Below, piece after piece: positions 9,769-17,796 of a stretch of DNA of 33,417 bases (within the stretch, counting starts at the first letter, position 1; each line of letters starts with the position of its first letter). The DNA lies in the NCBI GenBank assembly GCA_016872535.1, contig VGZQ01000033.1:1-33417 (forward strand). Reading direction: 5' to 3'. Below the pieces are notes generated by a model. That model had not been told where the DNA came from. It was given only the letters and a program-made list of their open reading frames with translations, and did no database searches. Made by a program: the position numbers and the translations under genes. This DNA is from Rhodospirillales bacterium (GTDB lineage Bacteria > Pseudomonadota > Alphaproteobacteria > Rhodospirillales > 2-12-FULL-67-15).

Positions 9769-10494
9769 ATGGCTCTTCCCTCCTGTCCCGGCCTCAAGGC
9801 GGTGGTGTTCGACCTCGACGGCACGCTGATCGACAGCGCCCCCGATCTCGCCTCCGCCCTCAACCGCCTGCTGGCCATGGAAGGCTTGCGGCCGGTGTCG
9901 CTCGCCGATATCCACATGATGGTCGGCGACGGTGTCGCCAAGCTGGTCGAACGCGGCTTCGCGGCCCACGGCCGCAGCCTTGCGACGGCCGAATTGGAGG
10001 ACCTCACCCGTCGATTCGTCGTCGACTACGAGCCGAATTCCGCGGTCGAGACGCGGCCCTTTCCCGGGGCGGTCGAGGCGCTTGGCGAGCTTCGCGGCGA
10101 AGGCTTGGCGCTCGGGGTTTGCACCAACAAGCCGGAGGCCGCGACCCGCGCGATTCTCGCCGCCTTCGGCATGGACGCCTACATCTCGGCGGTGGTCGGC
10201 GGCGACACGCTGCCGGGCGCGCGTAAGCCGGACCCGGCGACGCTGCTGGAGACGCTTCGCCGCCTTGGGGCAACCTCCGGACAGGCGATCGCGGTCGGCG
10301 ACAGCCCTAACGACGTGGGTGCCGCCCGGGCGGCAGGCGTGCCCGTGATCGCGGTCAGTTTCGGCTATACCCGGGTGCCGCCACACCGGCTGGGTGCCGA
10401 CCGCCTGATCGACCGATTCGCGGACCTGCGGGCGGCGCTCGCCGAGGTTGCCCGCGATTGCCTTGCCTTGACACCCGTGCCGGGGGCCCCTTAA
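9769..10494 (+). CDS. gph: Phosphoglycolate phosphatase (HAD superfamily)
   Basis: The 241-residue HAD hydrolase has VFDLDGTLIDSAPDLASALN near the N-terminus (nucleophile and acid aspartates in DLDGT), a cap domain, CTNKPEAATRAILAAFGMD (motif II region), the motif III lysine in ARKPDPATLLETL, and AVGDSPNDVGAARAAGVPV (motif IV). Length and the SAPDLASALN segment fit Gph, which removes phosphate from 2-phosphoglycolate formed during DNA repair or by Rubisco; related HAD phosphatases with other substrates cannot be excluded. It is divergent from glmU and followed by a weak hairpin and a tRNA gene. Confidence 0.85.
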   Translation: MALPSCPGLKAVVFDLDGTLIDSAPDLASALNRLLAMEGLRPVSLADIHMMVGDGVAKLVERGFAAHGRSLATAELEDLTRRFVVDYEPNSAVETRPFPGAVEALGELRGEGLALGVCTNKPEAATRAILAAFGMDAYISAVVGGDTLPGARKPDPATLLETLRRLGATSGQAIAVGDSPNDVGAARAAGVPVIAVSFGYTRVPPHRLGADRLIDRFADLRAALAEVARDCLALTPVPGAP

Positions 10495-10502
10495 GGGTTT
10501 GC

Positions 10503-10524
10503 CGGCCGGTTTACGGCCGTTTTT
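10503..10524 (+). terminator. Weak terminator-like hairpin after gph
   Basis: CGGCC (10503-10507) can pair with GGCCG (10515-10519), and TTTTT follows at once. The 5-bp stem is short. An alternative pairing GCCGG/CCGGC (10501-10505 with 10526-10530) competes with it. It separates gph from the tRNA gene on the same strand. Confidence 0.4.
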
Positions 10525-10533
10525 ACCGGCCAT

Positions 10534-10608
10534 GGGCGCGTAGCTCAGCGGGAGAGCACTCCCTTCACACGGGAGGGGTCACAGGTTCAATCCCTGTCGC
10601 GCCCACCA
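10534..10608 (+). tRNA. tRNA-Val (anticodon CAC)
   Basis: The 75-nt gene folds as a full cloverleaf: acceptor GGGCGCG/CGCGCCC, D-arm GCTC-AGCGGGA-GAGC, anticodon arm CTCCC-TTCACAC-GGGAG with CAC at positions 34-36, a 5-nt variable loop, and T-arm ACAGG-TTCAATC-CCTGT. Discriminator A and CCA are encoded. The anticodon CAC reads GUG, hence valine. A T run (10609-10614) follows immediately and may help to end transcription. Confidence 0.96.
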
Positions 10609-10620
10609 TTTTTTGCCGGC

Positions 10621-10653
10621 TGTGATACCCGTCACAGCGAAATGCTCTATAAT
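10621..10653 (+). promoter_or_regulatory. CRP/FNR-type palindrome next to a TATAAT box
   Basis: TGTGATACCCGTCACA (10621-10636) contains TGTGA-N6-TCACA, the exact half-sites and spacing of a canonical CRP site. A perfect TATAAT lies at 10648-10653, giving an expected transcript start near 10660. No good -35 exists at the right distance; the palindrome occupies that region (centre about -31), so a bound protein could act as repressor or replace the -35 contact. The site precedes the first DUF2336 gene. Which CRP-family regulator would bind is unknown. Confidence 0.5.
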
Positions 10654-10713
10654 TTTCGTATTTATACGTCCGTTAGCCTATCCTTCCGCCTACCGACGCG
10701 ACGAAGGATAGAC

Positions 10714-11937
10714 TTGAGGGATCAACCAAAAAAAACGGACGTTGAAAGGGAATCGCCGCCGGGCAACCGGTGGCGCAGTAGCACCTTGAGCGGCGCCTTC
10801 CGGACAGTCGACCCCACAGCCTTGCAAGCGCTCGCTCGCCAGGCGACGACGGCGAGTCGCTCGGAACTTGCCGAGCGCATCGTCGGCCTGTTCGGCAACC
10901 CCATTTACGAACTCGGCGACGACGCGCGGGCGATGGCCTACGACATATTGCACGCGGTCGTGCGCGACATCGAGATGGCGACGCGCCAAGTCATTGCCCG
11001 CCGTCTCGCCGAACGGCCGGACGTGCCGCGCGATTTGATCCTCTTTCTCGCCAACGACGCGATCGAAGTCGCGTTTCCGGTGCTGGTCAAGTCCGGCTTG
11101 CTTAACGATGCCGATCTGATCGAAGTGATCCGTTCGCACACGCTCGAACACGCGCTGGCGGTCGCGGCACGGCCTACCTTGAGCCCGTCGGTGACCGACG
11201 CCCTGGTCGCGACCGACGCCGAGGATGTGATCGTCGAGGTGCTTAAGAATCAAGGCTCGCAATTCGCTCCGAAGACCATGGCCCACCTGGTCGAAAAATC
11301 GCGCCAGAGCCGACCGCTGCGCGAACCGATCCTGATGCGCCGGGAGATGACGCCGGAACTGGCGCTGCGCATGTTCCTGTGGGTCACGGCCGCCTTGCGC
11401 GAACACATTCTCAGCCATTTCGATTTCGACCGGGATGCGATCAAACAGCTGTGCGATCAAATCGCGTCGGAAGAAATCGAGAACTTCATGGCCGTGCCTA
11501 AAGGCGTGAAAGGCGATTTCTCGAAGAAACTTACCGCGCTCATCAAGGAAAAAGGCCAGTTGACTCCGGAAATGCTGGTTCTCGCCTTGCGCGAAGGCGA
11601 CGTGATCACCTTCACCGGCATTTTCACCCGCCTGACCGACATCCCGAACCACATCGTCGACCGGCTGTTGTTCGATTCGACCGGCCGGGGACTGGCGGTC
11701 GCCTGCAAGAGCGTCGGCATGGGCAAGGTCGTGTTCATGAGCCTTTTCACCCTTGCTCAGAAGATCCGGGGCGAAGTCGACGGCCTGGTCAAGCAACGCC
11801 TGCAAGCGGCGTCCGAATTCTTCGACGCTTTGTCCCAGGTGCACGCCGTCGATGTCGTCGGCCAGTGGCGGAAAGGCGCCGACTACGTTGCCTCGATTCG
11901 GGCTTTGAGCGAACGGGTGCGTACCGTCGCCCACTAA
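10714..11937 (+). CDS. DUF2336 family protein, first of a tandem pair
   Basis: The protein is an alpha-helical DUF2336 member, a family common in Rhodospirillales and without established function. Conserved blocks are ALQALARQATTASRSELAER, ARAMAYDILHAVVRDIEMAT, IARRLAERPDVPRDLILFLA, LVEKSRQSRPLREPILMRRE and LVLALREGDVITF. I prefer the TTG at 10714 (407 residues): AAGGA (10704-10708) lies 5 nt upstream, and the TATAAT box at 10648-10653 would start transcription after the only upstream candidate, the ATG at 10642 (431 residues). The N-terminal stretch before residue 30 is not conserved with the paralogue. There is no signal peptide or membrane segment, so it is probably cytoplasmic. It lies 192 bp before its paralogue in the same direction. 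Confidence 0.8.
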   Translation: MRDQPKKTDVERESPPGNRWRSSTLSGAFRTVDPTALQALARQATTASRSELAERIVGLFGNPIYELGDDARAMAYDILHAVVRDIEMATRQVIARRLAERPDVPRDLILFLANDAIEVAFPVLVKSGLLNDADLIEVIRSHTLEHALAVAARPTLSPSVTDALVATDAEDVIVEVLKNQGSQFAPKTMAHLVEKSRQSRPLREPILMRREMTPELALRMFLWVTAALREHILSHFDFDRDAIKQLCDQIASEEIENFMAVPKGVKGDFSKKLTALIKEKGQLTPEMLVLALREGDVITFTGIFTRLTDIPNHIVDRLLFDSTGRGLAVACKSVGMGKVVFMSLFTLAQKIRGEVDGLVKQRLQAASEFFDALSQVHAVDVVGQWRKGADYVASIRALSERVRTVAH

Positions 11938-12129
11938 TCCCGAAAATTTTTCCACTGTTTTTGTCTGGAACGCCGCGCACAATGAATTATTACCGCGCGT
12001 TTCGTCATTTGATTCCAAACAACTATCCGAGCGAGCCGGCGCTCCACCTGCGGTTTAGGTTCTGTTCAAAACGAATCGGTTGGGTGGTCGCAATTTTGAT
12101 TAAATCGGGATATATAGTCCCCAAGAATA

Positions 12130-13368
12130 ATGCGTAGCTCCGGGGGAAAGGGCACGCAGTCCAATGTGATCAAGGGGATCGTCGTCGTGCAAGCGGCGGC
12201 GGGAAGTGGTTTGCGCGAATCCGGCAACACCGCGTGGCGGTTTGACCCCGGCGCCCTGCAGGCGCTGGCCCGCCAATCGTCGACGGCCAGCCGCTCGGAG
12301 CTCGCGCAATCCATTGCGTTCCTGTTCGACCGTCCCGCCGGAGAACTCAGTCCCGAGGCGCGGGCGGTGGCCTACGATATCCTGCACGCGATCGTGCGCG
12401 ACATCGAAATGGCGACGCGCCAGGAGATAGCCCGCCGTCTCGCCGAACGGCCGGATGCGCCGCACGATTTGATCCGCTTTCTTGCCAACGATACGATCGA
12501 GGTCGCGTTTCCGGTACTCGCCAAGTCGGGCGTGCTCGACGATGCCGACTTGATCGAGGTCATCCGCTCCCGTACCCACGAACACGCGCGGGCGATCGCC
12601 GGGCGGCCCACCTTGAGCCCGTCGGTGACCGACGCCCTGGTCGCGACCGACGCCGAGGACGTGATCGTCGAGACGCTCAAGAATCCGGGCGCGGAATTCG
12701 CCGCGGGAACGATCGTGCGCTTGGTCGAAAAGTCGCGCCACAGCCGGCCGCTGCGCGAGCCGGTCCTGATGCGCCGGGAGATGAATCCCGAACTGGCGCT
12801 CCGCATGTTCCTCTGGGTGTCGACCAGCCTGCGCGAGCATATCTTGCGGAATTACAAGTTCGACCGCGTTGCGGTCAACCAGCTGTGCGATCAGATCGTG
12901 GCCGAAGAAATCGAGAACTTCGCGCGCGACGGTGTCGGCAAGCACGAACTGTCGAAGAAAATCACCACCCTGATCAAGAACAAGGGCAAGATCACCCCGG
13001 AAATGCTGATCCTCGCCTTGCGCGAGGGCGACGTGAACACTTTCATTTCCCTGTTCGGCCGCATGTCCGATCTCAAGGCCCACGTCATCGACCGCTTCCT
13101 GTTCGATCCCACGGGGCGCGGATTGGCGATCGCATGCAAGGCCTGCGTCACGGGCAAGATCGCTTTCGTGAGCCTCTTCTCTCTCGCCCAGAAGATCCGG
13201 GCCGAAGTCGACGGCGTAATCAAGCAACGGGTAGCCGCGGCGATCGATTTCTACGACGCCCTGCCGCAGAAGGACGCGACCGACGTCATGGACGAATGGC
13301 GCAAGGGCGCCGATTACGTCGGCTCGATCCGGGTGCTGACGCACCGGATGCAAAAGCTGCGTCATTAG
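12130..13368 (+). CDS. DUF2336 family protein, second of a tandem pair
   Basis: This 412-residue paralogue of the gene just upstream is collinear with it from ALQALARQ onward and by eye about two-thirds identical. It shares ARAVAYDILHAIVRDIEMAT, IARRLAERPDAPHDLIRFLA, LVEKSRHSRPLREPVLMRRE and LILALREGDVNTF. A segment around LSPSVTDALVATDAEDVIVE is identical at DNA level for 50 bp between the copies. The start is uncertain: the ATG at 12130 has no ribosome-binding site, while an in-frame GTG at 12187 has AAGGGG 9 nt before it and would remove a non-conserved 19-residue extension. The 192-bp spacer upstream is AT-rich (TATATA at 12111) and probably holds its own promoter. It is convergent with prmA, 6 bp apart. 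Function unknown. Confidence 0.85.
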   Translation: MRSSGGKGTQSNVIKGIVVVQAAAGSGLRESGNTAWRFDPGALQALARQSSTASRSELAQSIAFLFDRPAGELSPEARAVAYDILHAIVRDIEMATRQEIARRLAERPDAPHDLIRFLANDTIEVAFPVLAKSGVLDDADLIEVIRSRTHEHARAIAGRPTLSPSVTDALVATDAEDVIVETLKNPGAEFAAGTIVRLVEKSRHSRPLREPVLMRREMNPELALRMFLWVSTSLREHILRNYKFDRVAVNQLCDQIVAEEIENFARDGVGKHELSKKITTLIKNKGKITPEMLILALREGDVNTFISLFGRMSDLKAHVIDRFLFDPTGRGLAIACKACVTGKIAFVSLFSLAQKIRAEVDGVIKQRVAAAIDFYDALPQKDATDVMDEWRKGADYVGSIRVLTHRMQKLRH

Positions 13369-13374
13369 ACGCCG

Positions 13375-14301
13375 TCACGGCTTTCGTTTCCTCATCACCA
13401 GCGTCGTCCATCCGTCGCGTTCGATCCGGTTGACGAGACGGAATCCGCGCGTGCGGTAGGGTGCCGCCACCCACGCGGCATCCGCCGCGACAAAACCCGC
13501 CAGAACCGCGATTCCGCCCTGCGCCAAGGCACCCCCGATCGGCCGGGCAAGCCGGATCAGGGGCCGAGCGAGGATATTGGCGAGCACCAAATCGAAGCGG
13601 CCGCGGCCTACAAGCGCGCGCGCCGCGAATCCGTCGGCCCTGAGCACGCGGACTCGCCCCGCGAGCCGATTGCGCCGGACGTTCGCCGCGACCGTCGCCG
13701 TCGCGTCGGGATCGATATCCGACGCGATCACCCGAGACGCTTTCCACGTCGCCGCTGCGGCCATGGCCAGCACGCCGGTTCCGCAGCCGAGGTCAAGCAC
13801 CCGCGCCGGTCGCCGCCGCGTCCGCGCTCCGGTAGGAGCGCTATAAACGGATCCGCGCGCGGGGATCCGCCCGCGCGCCATCCGGTCGAGCGCCCGGAGA
13901 CACCCGCACGTCGAAGCGTGCTCGCCGGTGCCGAAGGCAAGACCTGCGTCCAGGGTCAGCGTAACGCCGGCGCGGGGACGCTCGGCGACATGGGTGCCCT
14001 TGATCCGGTAGCGCCCGACCTGGACCGGGCGGAAGGACGCGAGAGACTCCCGCGTCCAGTCCCGCTCCGGCAGCACCGTGACCCGGATGTCCGGCGGTCG
14101 CGTGCGCAAGGCGAGGGCGCGGGCGGCGCACGCCGCGTGAATCGCCGCACGGTCGGTCGGATCGGCGGCGACGCCCTCCACCCGCCACACCGTATCGGTG
14201 TCGGCGCCGAACCAGCCGACGGCAAGGCAGAACGGTTCGATCGCCTCCGCCAACGCCGGCGCCGCTTCCGGCGCCGTCTCGAACGCGATTTGCCAGAGCA
14301 T
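13375..14301 (-). CDS. prmA: Ribosomal protein L11 methyltransferase, with an in-frame palindromic insertion
   Basis: The 308-residue SAM-dependent methyltransferase fits PrmA, which trimethylates ribosomal protein L11. The FGTGEHASTCGCLRAL segment (123-137) is diagnostic; VLDLGCGTGVLAMAA (168-182) binds SAM; and LVLANILARPLIRLA carries the N-I-L catalytic-loop sequence. Between RALDRMAR and RPARVLDLGCG, where PrmA proteins normally have a short linker, lie about 19 extra residues (GRIPARGSVYSAPTGARTR, about 144-162), encoded by a pair of perfect 7-bp hairpins (13824-13869). The reading frame is kept and both motif sides are intact, so the enzyme is probably active. It follows uvrD by 12 bp on the same strand and may be co-transcribed with it. 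Confidence 0.93.
   Translation of the reverse strand: MLWQIAFETAPEAAPALAEAIEPFCLAVGWFGADTDTVWRVEGVAADPTDRAAIHAACAARALALRTRPPDIRVTVLPERDWTRESLASFRPVQVGRYRIKGTHVAERPRAGVTLTLDAGLAFGTGEHASTCGCLRALDRMARGRIPARGSVYSAPTGARTRRRPARVLDLGCGTGVLAMAAAATWKASRVIASDIDPDATATVAANVRRNRLAGRVRVLRADGFAARALVGRGRFDLVLANILARPLIRLARPIGGALAQGGIAVLAGFVAADAAWVAAPYRTRGFRLVNRIERDGWTTLVMRKRKP
13824..13869. repeat. Twin palindromic element inside the prmA coding sequence
   Basis: Two perfect inverted repeats stand side by side: GCGCTCC-GGTA-GGAGCGC (13824-13841) and CGGATCC-N8-GGATCCG (13848-13869), joined by TATAAA. The segment is in frame with prmA and encodes residues that do not belong to the PrmA fold. The arrangement resembles the protein-coding palindromic elements known from Rickettsia (RPE), but the sequence is different. 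Confidence 0.7.
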
Positions 14302-14313
14302 CGGCCGAAACGG

Positions 14314-16584
14314 TCAGGCGTTTTCGACGAAACCGGCGAGAACGCGCTTCGCGCCCGCCTTCTCGAAGTCGATCTCGAGCCGGTCGCCGTCGGTGGAGCG
14401 AATCCGTCCGTAGCCGAACTTGGGATGAAAAACCCGCGCCCCGACCGCGAAGTGCCGCTCGACGTCGGCCGCGCGCCCGGAGACCCGCGCGTTCCAAGCG
14501 CGGCGAAGGGCGCTGCGGCCGTCGGCCACGCCTTCTTCGGCGAGGCCGTTCCGCCGTCCGCGGTCGTGCCAAGCGCCGCCGCCGGAGCGGCTGTAAAGGC
14601 CGGCTTCGGCCGTGTGCTGGACGTGCTCCTCGGGCAATTCGGCGATGAAGCGCGAAGATAACGCGGTCTGCCATTGGTTGTAGACGCGCCGGTTGGCGGC
14701 GAAGGTGATGTAGGCGCGCCGCTTCGCCCGCGTCAGGCCGACGTAAGCCAGGCGCCGTTCCTCTTCCAGCGCGCTTTCTCCGCCTTCGTCGAGCGCGCGT
14801 TGATGGGGGAACAAGCCCTCTTCCCAACCGGGCAGGAACACGGTGGCGAACTCCAAGCCCTTGGCGCCGTGGAGCGTCATCAACGACACCTTGTCCTCGC
14901 TGTCGGCGGCGTCATTGTCGGTCACCAGCGCGACGTGTTCGAGAAACGCGCCGAGCGAACCGAATTCCTCGATCGCCGCGACCAGTTCCTTCAGGTTTTC
15001 GAGCCGCCCGGGCGCTTCCGGCGAACGGTCGGCCTTGAGCATGGCGACGTACCCGGATTCCTCCAGCACCTGGCCGGCGAGCTCGCCGTGCGGAACCGCG
15101 CCGACCAAGCCGCGCCAGCGGTCGAAATCGCGCACCAGGGCCGCGAGCGTCGAGCGGACCTTGGGCTTCAGTTCGTCGGTGGCGACGAGGCGGCGCGCCG
15201 ATTCGAGCAGCGGCAAGCCTTCGTTGCGGGCCAGCAGATGAACGGTTTGCAGCGTCGCCGGGCCGAGGCCGCGCCGGGGCACGTTGACGATCCGCTCGAA
15301 GGCGAGATCGTCGGCCGGCTGCGCGACTACGCGCAGGTAGGCGAGACCGTCGCGAATTTCGGCGCGCTCGTAGAACCGCATGCCGCCCACCACCCGGTAA
15401 GGGATCGCGAGCGAGACCAGCCTTTCCTCGAATTCGCGGGTCTGAAACGAGGCCCGCACCAGAATCGCCATGTCGTTGAGGGCATGGCCCCGGCCGTGGA
15501 GCGATTCGATTTCCTCGCACACGGCGCGGGCTTCCGCCTCGCCGTCCCAGACGCCGATGATGCGGATTTTTTCCCCGGCGTCGTCGGAATCGGTCCACAG
15601 CGTCTTGCCGAGCCGGCCGCGGTTGTGGGCGATCAGTCCGGACGCGGCGGCAAGGATGTGCGGCGTCGAGCGGTAGTTGCGTTCGAGCCGGACCACCCGG
15701 GCGCCGGGAAAATCGGCCTCGAAGCGGAGGATGTTGCCGATTTCGGCGCCGCGCCAGGAATAGATCGACTGGTCGTCATCGCCGACGCAGCAGAGGTTGC
15801 GGTGCTTCTGGGCGAGCAGACGCAGCCATAGGTACTGGGCCACGTTGCTGTCCTGGTATTCGTCGACCAGGAGATAGCGGAATTGCCGTTGATAGCGCGC
15901 CGCGATCTCCGGAACGGTGCGGAAGATTTCCAGATTGTGCAGCAAAAGGTCGCCGAAATCGGCCGCGTTGAGCGCCTTCAGCCGCTCCTGATAATCGGCG
16001 TAGATTTCGAGCGCGCGCCCGTCGGCCGCGCCGGCGCCTTCCGCCGACGAGACGCGCGCCGGAGTCAATCCGCGATCCTTCCAGCGCTGGATCACGGCGT
16101 TGAGCGCGCGCGCCGGCCAGCGCTTTTCATCGAGATGGCGCGCCTCGATCAGCTGCTTGAGCAGGCGGACCTGGTCGTCTTCGTCGAGGATCGTGTAATC
16201 CGAACGCAACCCGACCGCCTCGGCGTGCGCGCGCAATATCCGGGCGGCGAGCGCGTGAAACGTGCCGACCCACCAGCCTTCGACCGGACGGCCGAGGAGC
16301 CTTGCGACCCGTTCGCGCATTTCGCGCGCGGCCTTGTTGGTGAAGGTGACGGCGAGAATTTCGTTCGGGCGCGCCCGTCCCGACAGCAGGAGATAGGCGA
16401 GCCGCGTGGTCAGCACCCGGGTCTTGCCGGTGCCGGCGCCCGCAAGCACCAGCACCGGCCCTTCGGTCGCCTCCACCGCTTCGCGCTGGCTTGGGTTCAA
16501 GGGTTCGAGCAGCCGGGGCGGAACGGGCCTGGGCGGCGCGGCTGAGGTGTCCGCAGGTCGGGGCAAAGGCAGCGATTCGGCCAT
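14314..16584 (-). CDS. uvrD: UvrD/PcrA-type ATP-dependent DNA helicase
   Basis: The 756-residue superfamily 1 helicase acts in nucleotide excision and mismatch repair. It shows the Q-motif region LNPSQREAVEA, Walker A AGAGTGKT (about 48-55), motif Ia AVTFTNKAAREMRER, Walker B LLVDEYQDSN, motif III CVGDDDQSIYSWRGA, motif IV RLERNYRSTPHIL, motif V SLMTLHGAKGLEF and motif VI RRLAYVGLTRAKRRAY. The C-terminus (VGARVFHPKFGYGRI onward) is the Tudor-like domain that contacts RNA polymerase in PcrA/UvrD. The linker before it (about 640-690) is poorly conserved and contains AEAGLYSRSGG, whose DNA resembles part of the palindromic element in prmA. It reads leftward into prmA with a 12-bp gap. Confidence 0.95.
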   Translation of the reverse strand: MAESLPLPRPADTSAAPPRPVPPRLLEPLNPSQREAVEATEGPVLVLAGAGTGKTRVLTTRLAYLLLSGRARPNEILAVTFTNKAAREMRERVARLLGRPVEGWWVGTFHALAARILRAHAEAVGLRSDYTILDEDDQVRLLKQLIEARHLDEKRWPARALNAVIQRWKDRGLTPARVSSAEGAGAADGRALEIYADYQERLKALNAADFGDLLLHNLEIFRTVPEIAARYQRQFRYLLVDEYQDSNVAQYLWLRLLAQKHRNLCCVGDDDQSIYSWRGAEIGNILRFEADFPGARVVRLERNYRSTPHILAAASGLIAHNRGRLGKTLWTDSDDAGEKIRIIGVWDGEAEARAVCEEIESLHGRGHALNDMAILVRASFQTREFEERLVSLAIPYRVVGGMRFYERAEIRDGLAYLRVVAQPADDLAFERIVNVPRRGLGPATLQTVHLLARNEGLPLLESARRLVATDELKPKVRSTLAALVRDFDRWRGLVGAVPHGELAGQVLEESGYVAMLKADRSPEAPGRLENLKELVAAIEEFGSLGAFLEHVALVTDNDAADSEDKVSLMTLHGAKGLEFATVFLPGWEEGLFPHQRALDEGGESALEEERRLAYVGLTRAKRRAYITFAANRRVYNQWQTALSSRFIAELPEEHVQHTAEAGLYSRSGGGAWHDRGRRNGLAEEGVADGRSALRRAWNARVSGRAADVERHFAVGARVFHPKFGYGRIRSTDGDRLEIDFEKAGAKRVLAGFVENA

Positions 16585-16725
16585 GGTCGCCTTATAGCAC
16601 GCTCCGCTCCGCTACCCGCAAACGCCCGCAACCCGGCGTAAAGTGCCGAGTCCGGCCGGCCCTTTCGAGCCCATTCGTCCCATACTAGAATTGCTCGATT
16701 CTCCTTCCCTGACGAGGAAGATGGC

Positions 16726-17784
16726 ATGACCTTCGCCCCCTCGATGCCGCCTGCGGCCGGCCGCGCCGTCGTCGTGGCCTTCATCGCCTCGCTTTTGGCG
16801 CCCGCCGCGTTCGCGGCCAGCGCGCCGGGTCCTTCGTCTTCCGGCGCCGCGCCGACATCGGCCGGCGATCCGACCAAGGCCGTCGTCGGGGTGCACGCCC
16901 TGGTGCCGCCCGAAGCGCGCAGTGCCCGCACCCTCGGCACCGAGCGCGACGGCAGCGGCATCCTGATCCGCGACGACAATCTGATCGTGACCATCGGCTA
17001 TCTGTTGATGGAGGCGCACACGGTCGAGGTCATCGCCGCCGACGGCCGCCGGATTCCCGCCACCATCGTCGCCTACGACGCCGAAAGCGGTTTCGGCCTG
17101 GTGCGCCCGGTGCGCGCGCTCGAGGCGAGCCCGGTTCGGCTCGGCGATTCGGACGCGCTCAAGACCGCCGACCAGGTCATCGCCCTTTCGCGCGCGGGCG
17201 GTCAGGCGCTCGCCAGCGCGGCGCGGGTGATGTCGCGGCGGACGTTCGCGGGGTATTGGGAGTACCTGCTCGATAACGCCATTTTCACCGCGCCGCCGCA
17301 TCCGACCTTCGGCGGGGCCGCGCTGCTCGCCGAGGACGGAAGCCTGGTCGGGGTCGGCTCGCTGTTCGTCAACGATTCGGCCGAAGCCGAAACCTTCTCG
17401 CCCGGCAACATGTTCGTGCCGATCAACGACTTGAAGCCGATCCTCGCCGAACTGGCCGCCCACGGCGGCCGGTCGAGCCCGCCCAAGCCTTGGCTCGGCG
17501 TCTATTCCGCCGAAACCCAGGGTCGGATCGTGGTGACCCGCGTCGCCGACGACAGCCCGGCCAAGAGCGCGGGCCTGCGGGCGGGCGATACCATCGTCGG
17601 CATCGACGGCCGCAAGGTGCAGAGCCTCGCCGACCTCTATCGCCGCGCCTGGGCGCTCGGCCCCGCCGGAGTCGACATTCCGCTCGACGTGCTGAAGGCG
17701 AGCGGGGACGAGGCGAAGATCGAGCGGGTGATGATCCGCTCCATCGACCGCTCGAAGTGGCTGAGAACGCACAAGGGATTCTGA
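16726..17784 (+). CDS. Exported HtrA-like PDZ protein without catalytic triad (pseudoprotease)
   Basis: The 352-residue protein has an N-terminal signal sequence (cleavage likely after AFA, residue 30), a trypsin-like domain (about 60-235) and one PDZ domain (about 255-340: RIVVTRVADDSPAKSAGLRA, GDTIVGIDGRKV). Aligning by eye with DegQ, the blocks are recognisable but the triad is gone: the histidine of TNNHV is replaced by Tyr92 (VTIGYLLM), the aspartate of SDIAL by Gly122 (SGFGLV), and the serine of GNSGG by Phe195 (PTFGGAAL). It therefore probably binds rather than cuts, in the periplasm. AGGAAG (16715-16720) supports the ATG at 16726. It is divergent from uvrD and convergent with phoB (12 bp apart). 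No partner protein can be named. Confidence 0.82.
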   Translation: MTFAPSMPPAAGRAVVVAFIASLLAPAAFAASAPGPSSSGAAPTSAGDPTKAVVGVHALVPPEARSARTLGTERDGSGILIRDDNLIVTIGYLLMEAHTVEVIAADGRRIPATIVAYDAESGFGLVRPVRALEASPVRLGDSDALKTADQVIALSRAGGQALASAARVMSRRTFAGYWEYLLDNAIFTAPPHPTFGGAALLAEDGSLVGVGSLFVNDSAEAETFSPGNMFVPINDLKPILAELAAHGGRSSPPKPWLGVYSAETQGRIVVTRVADDSPAKSAGLRAGDTIVGIDGRKVQSLADLYRRAWALGPAGVDIPLDVLKASGDEAKIERVMIRSIDRSKWLRTHKGF

Positions 17785-17796
17785 ACGCGACCGGCG

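Noticed and set aside
10534-10660. tRNA-Val as an attachment site of an integrated element
   Set aside because: No integrase, no repeat of the tRNA 3' end and no foreign-looking genes follow; the next genes are lineage-typical DUF2336 genes.
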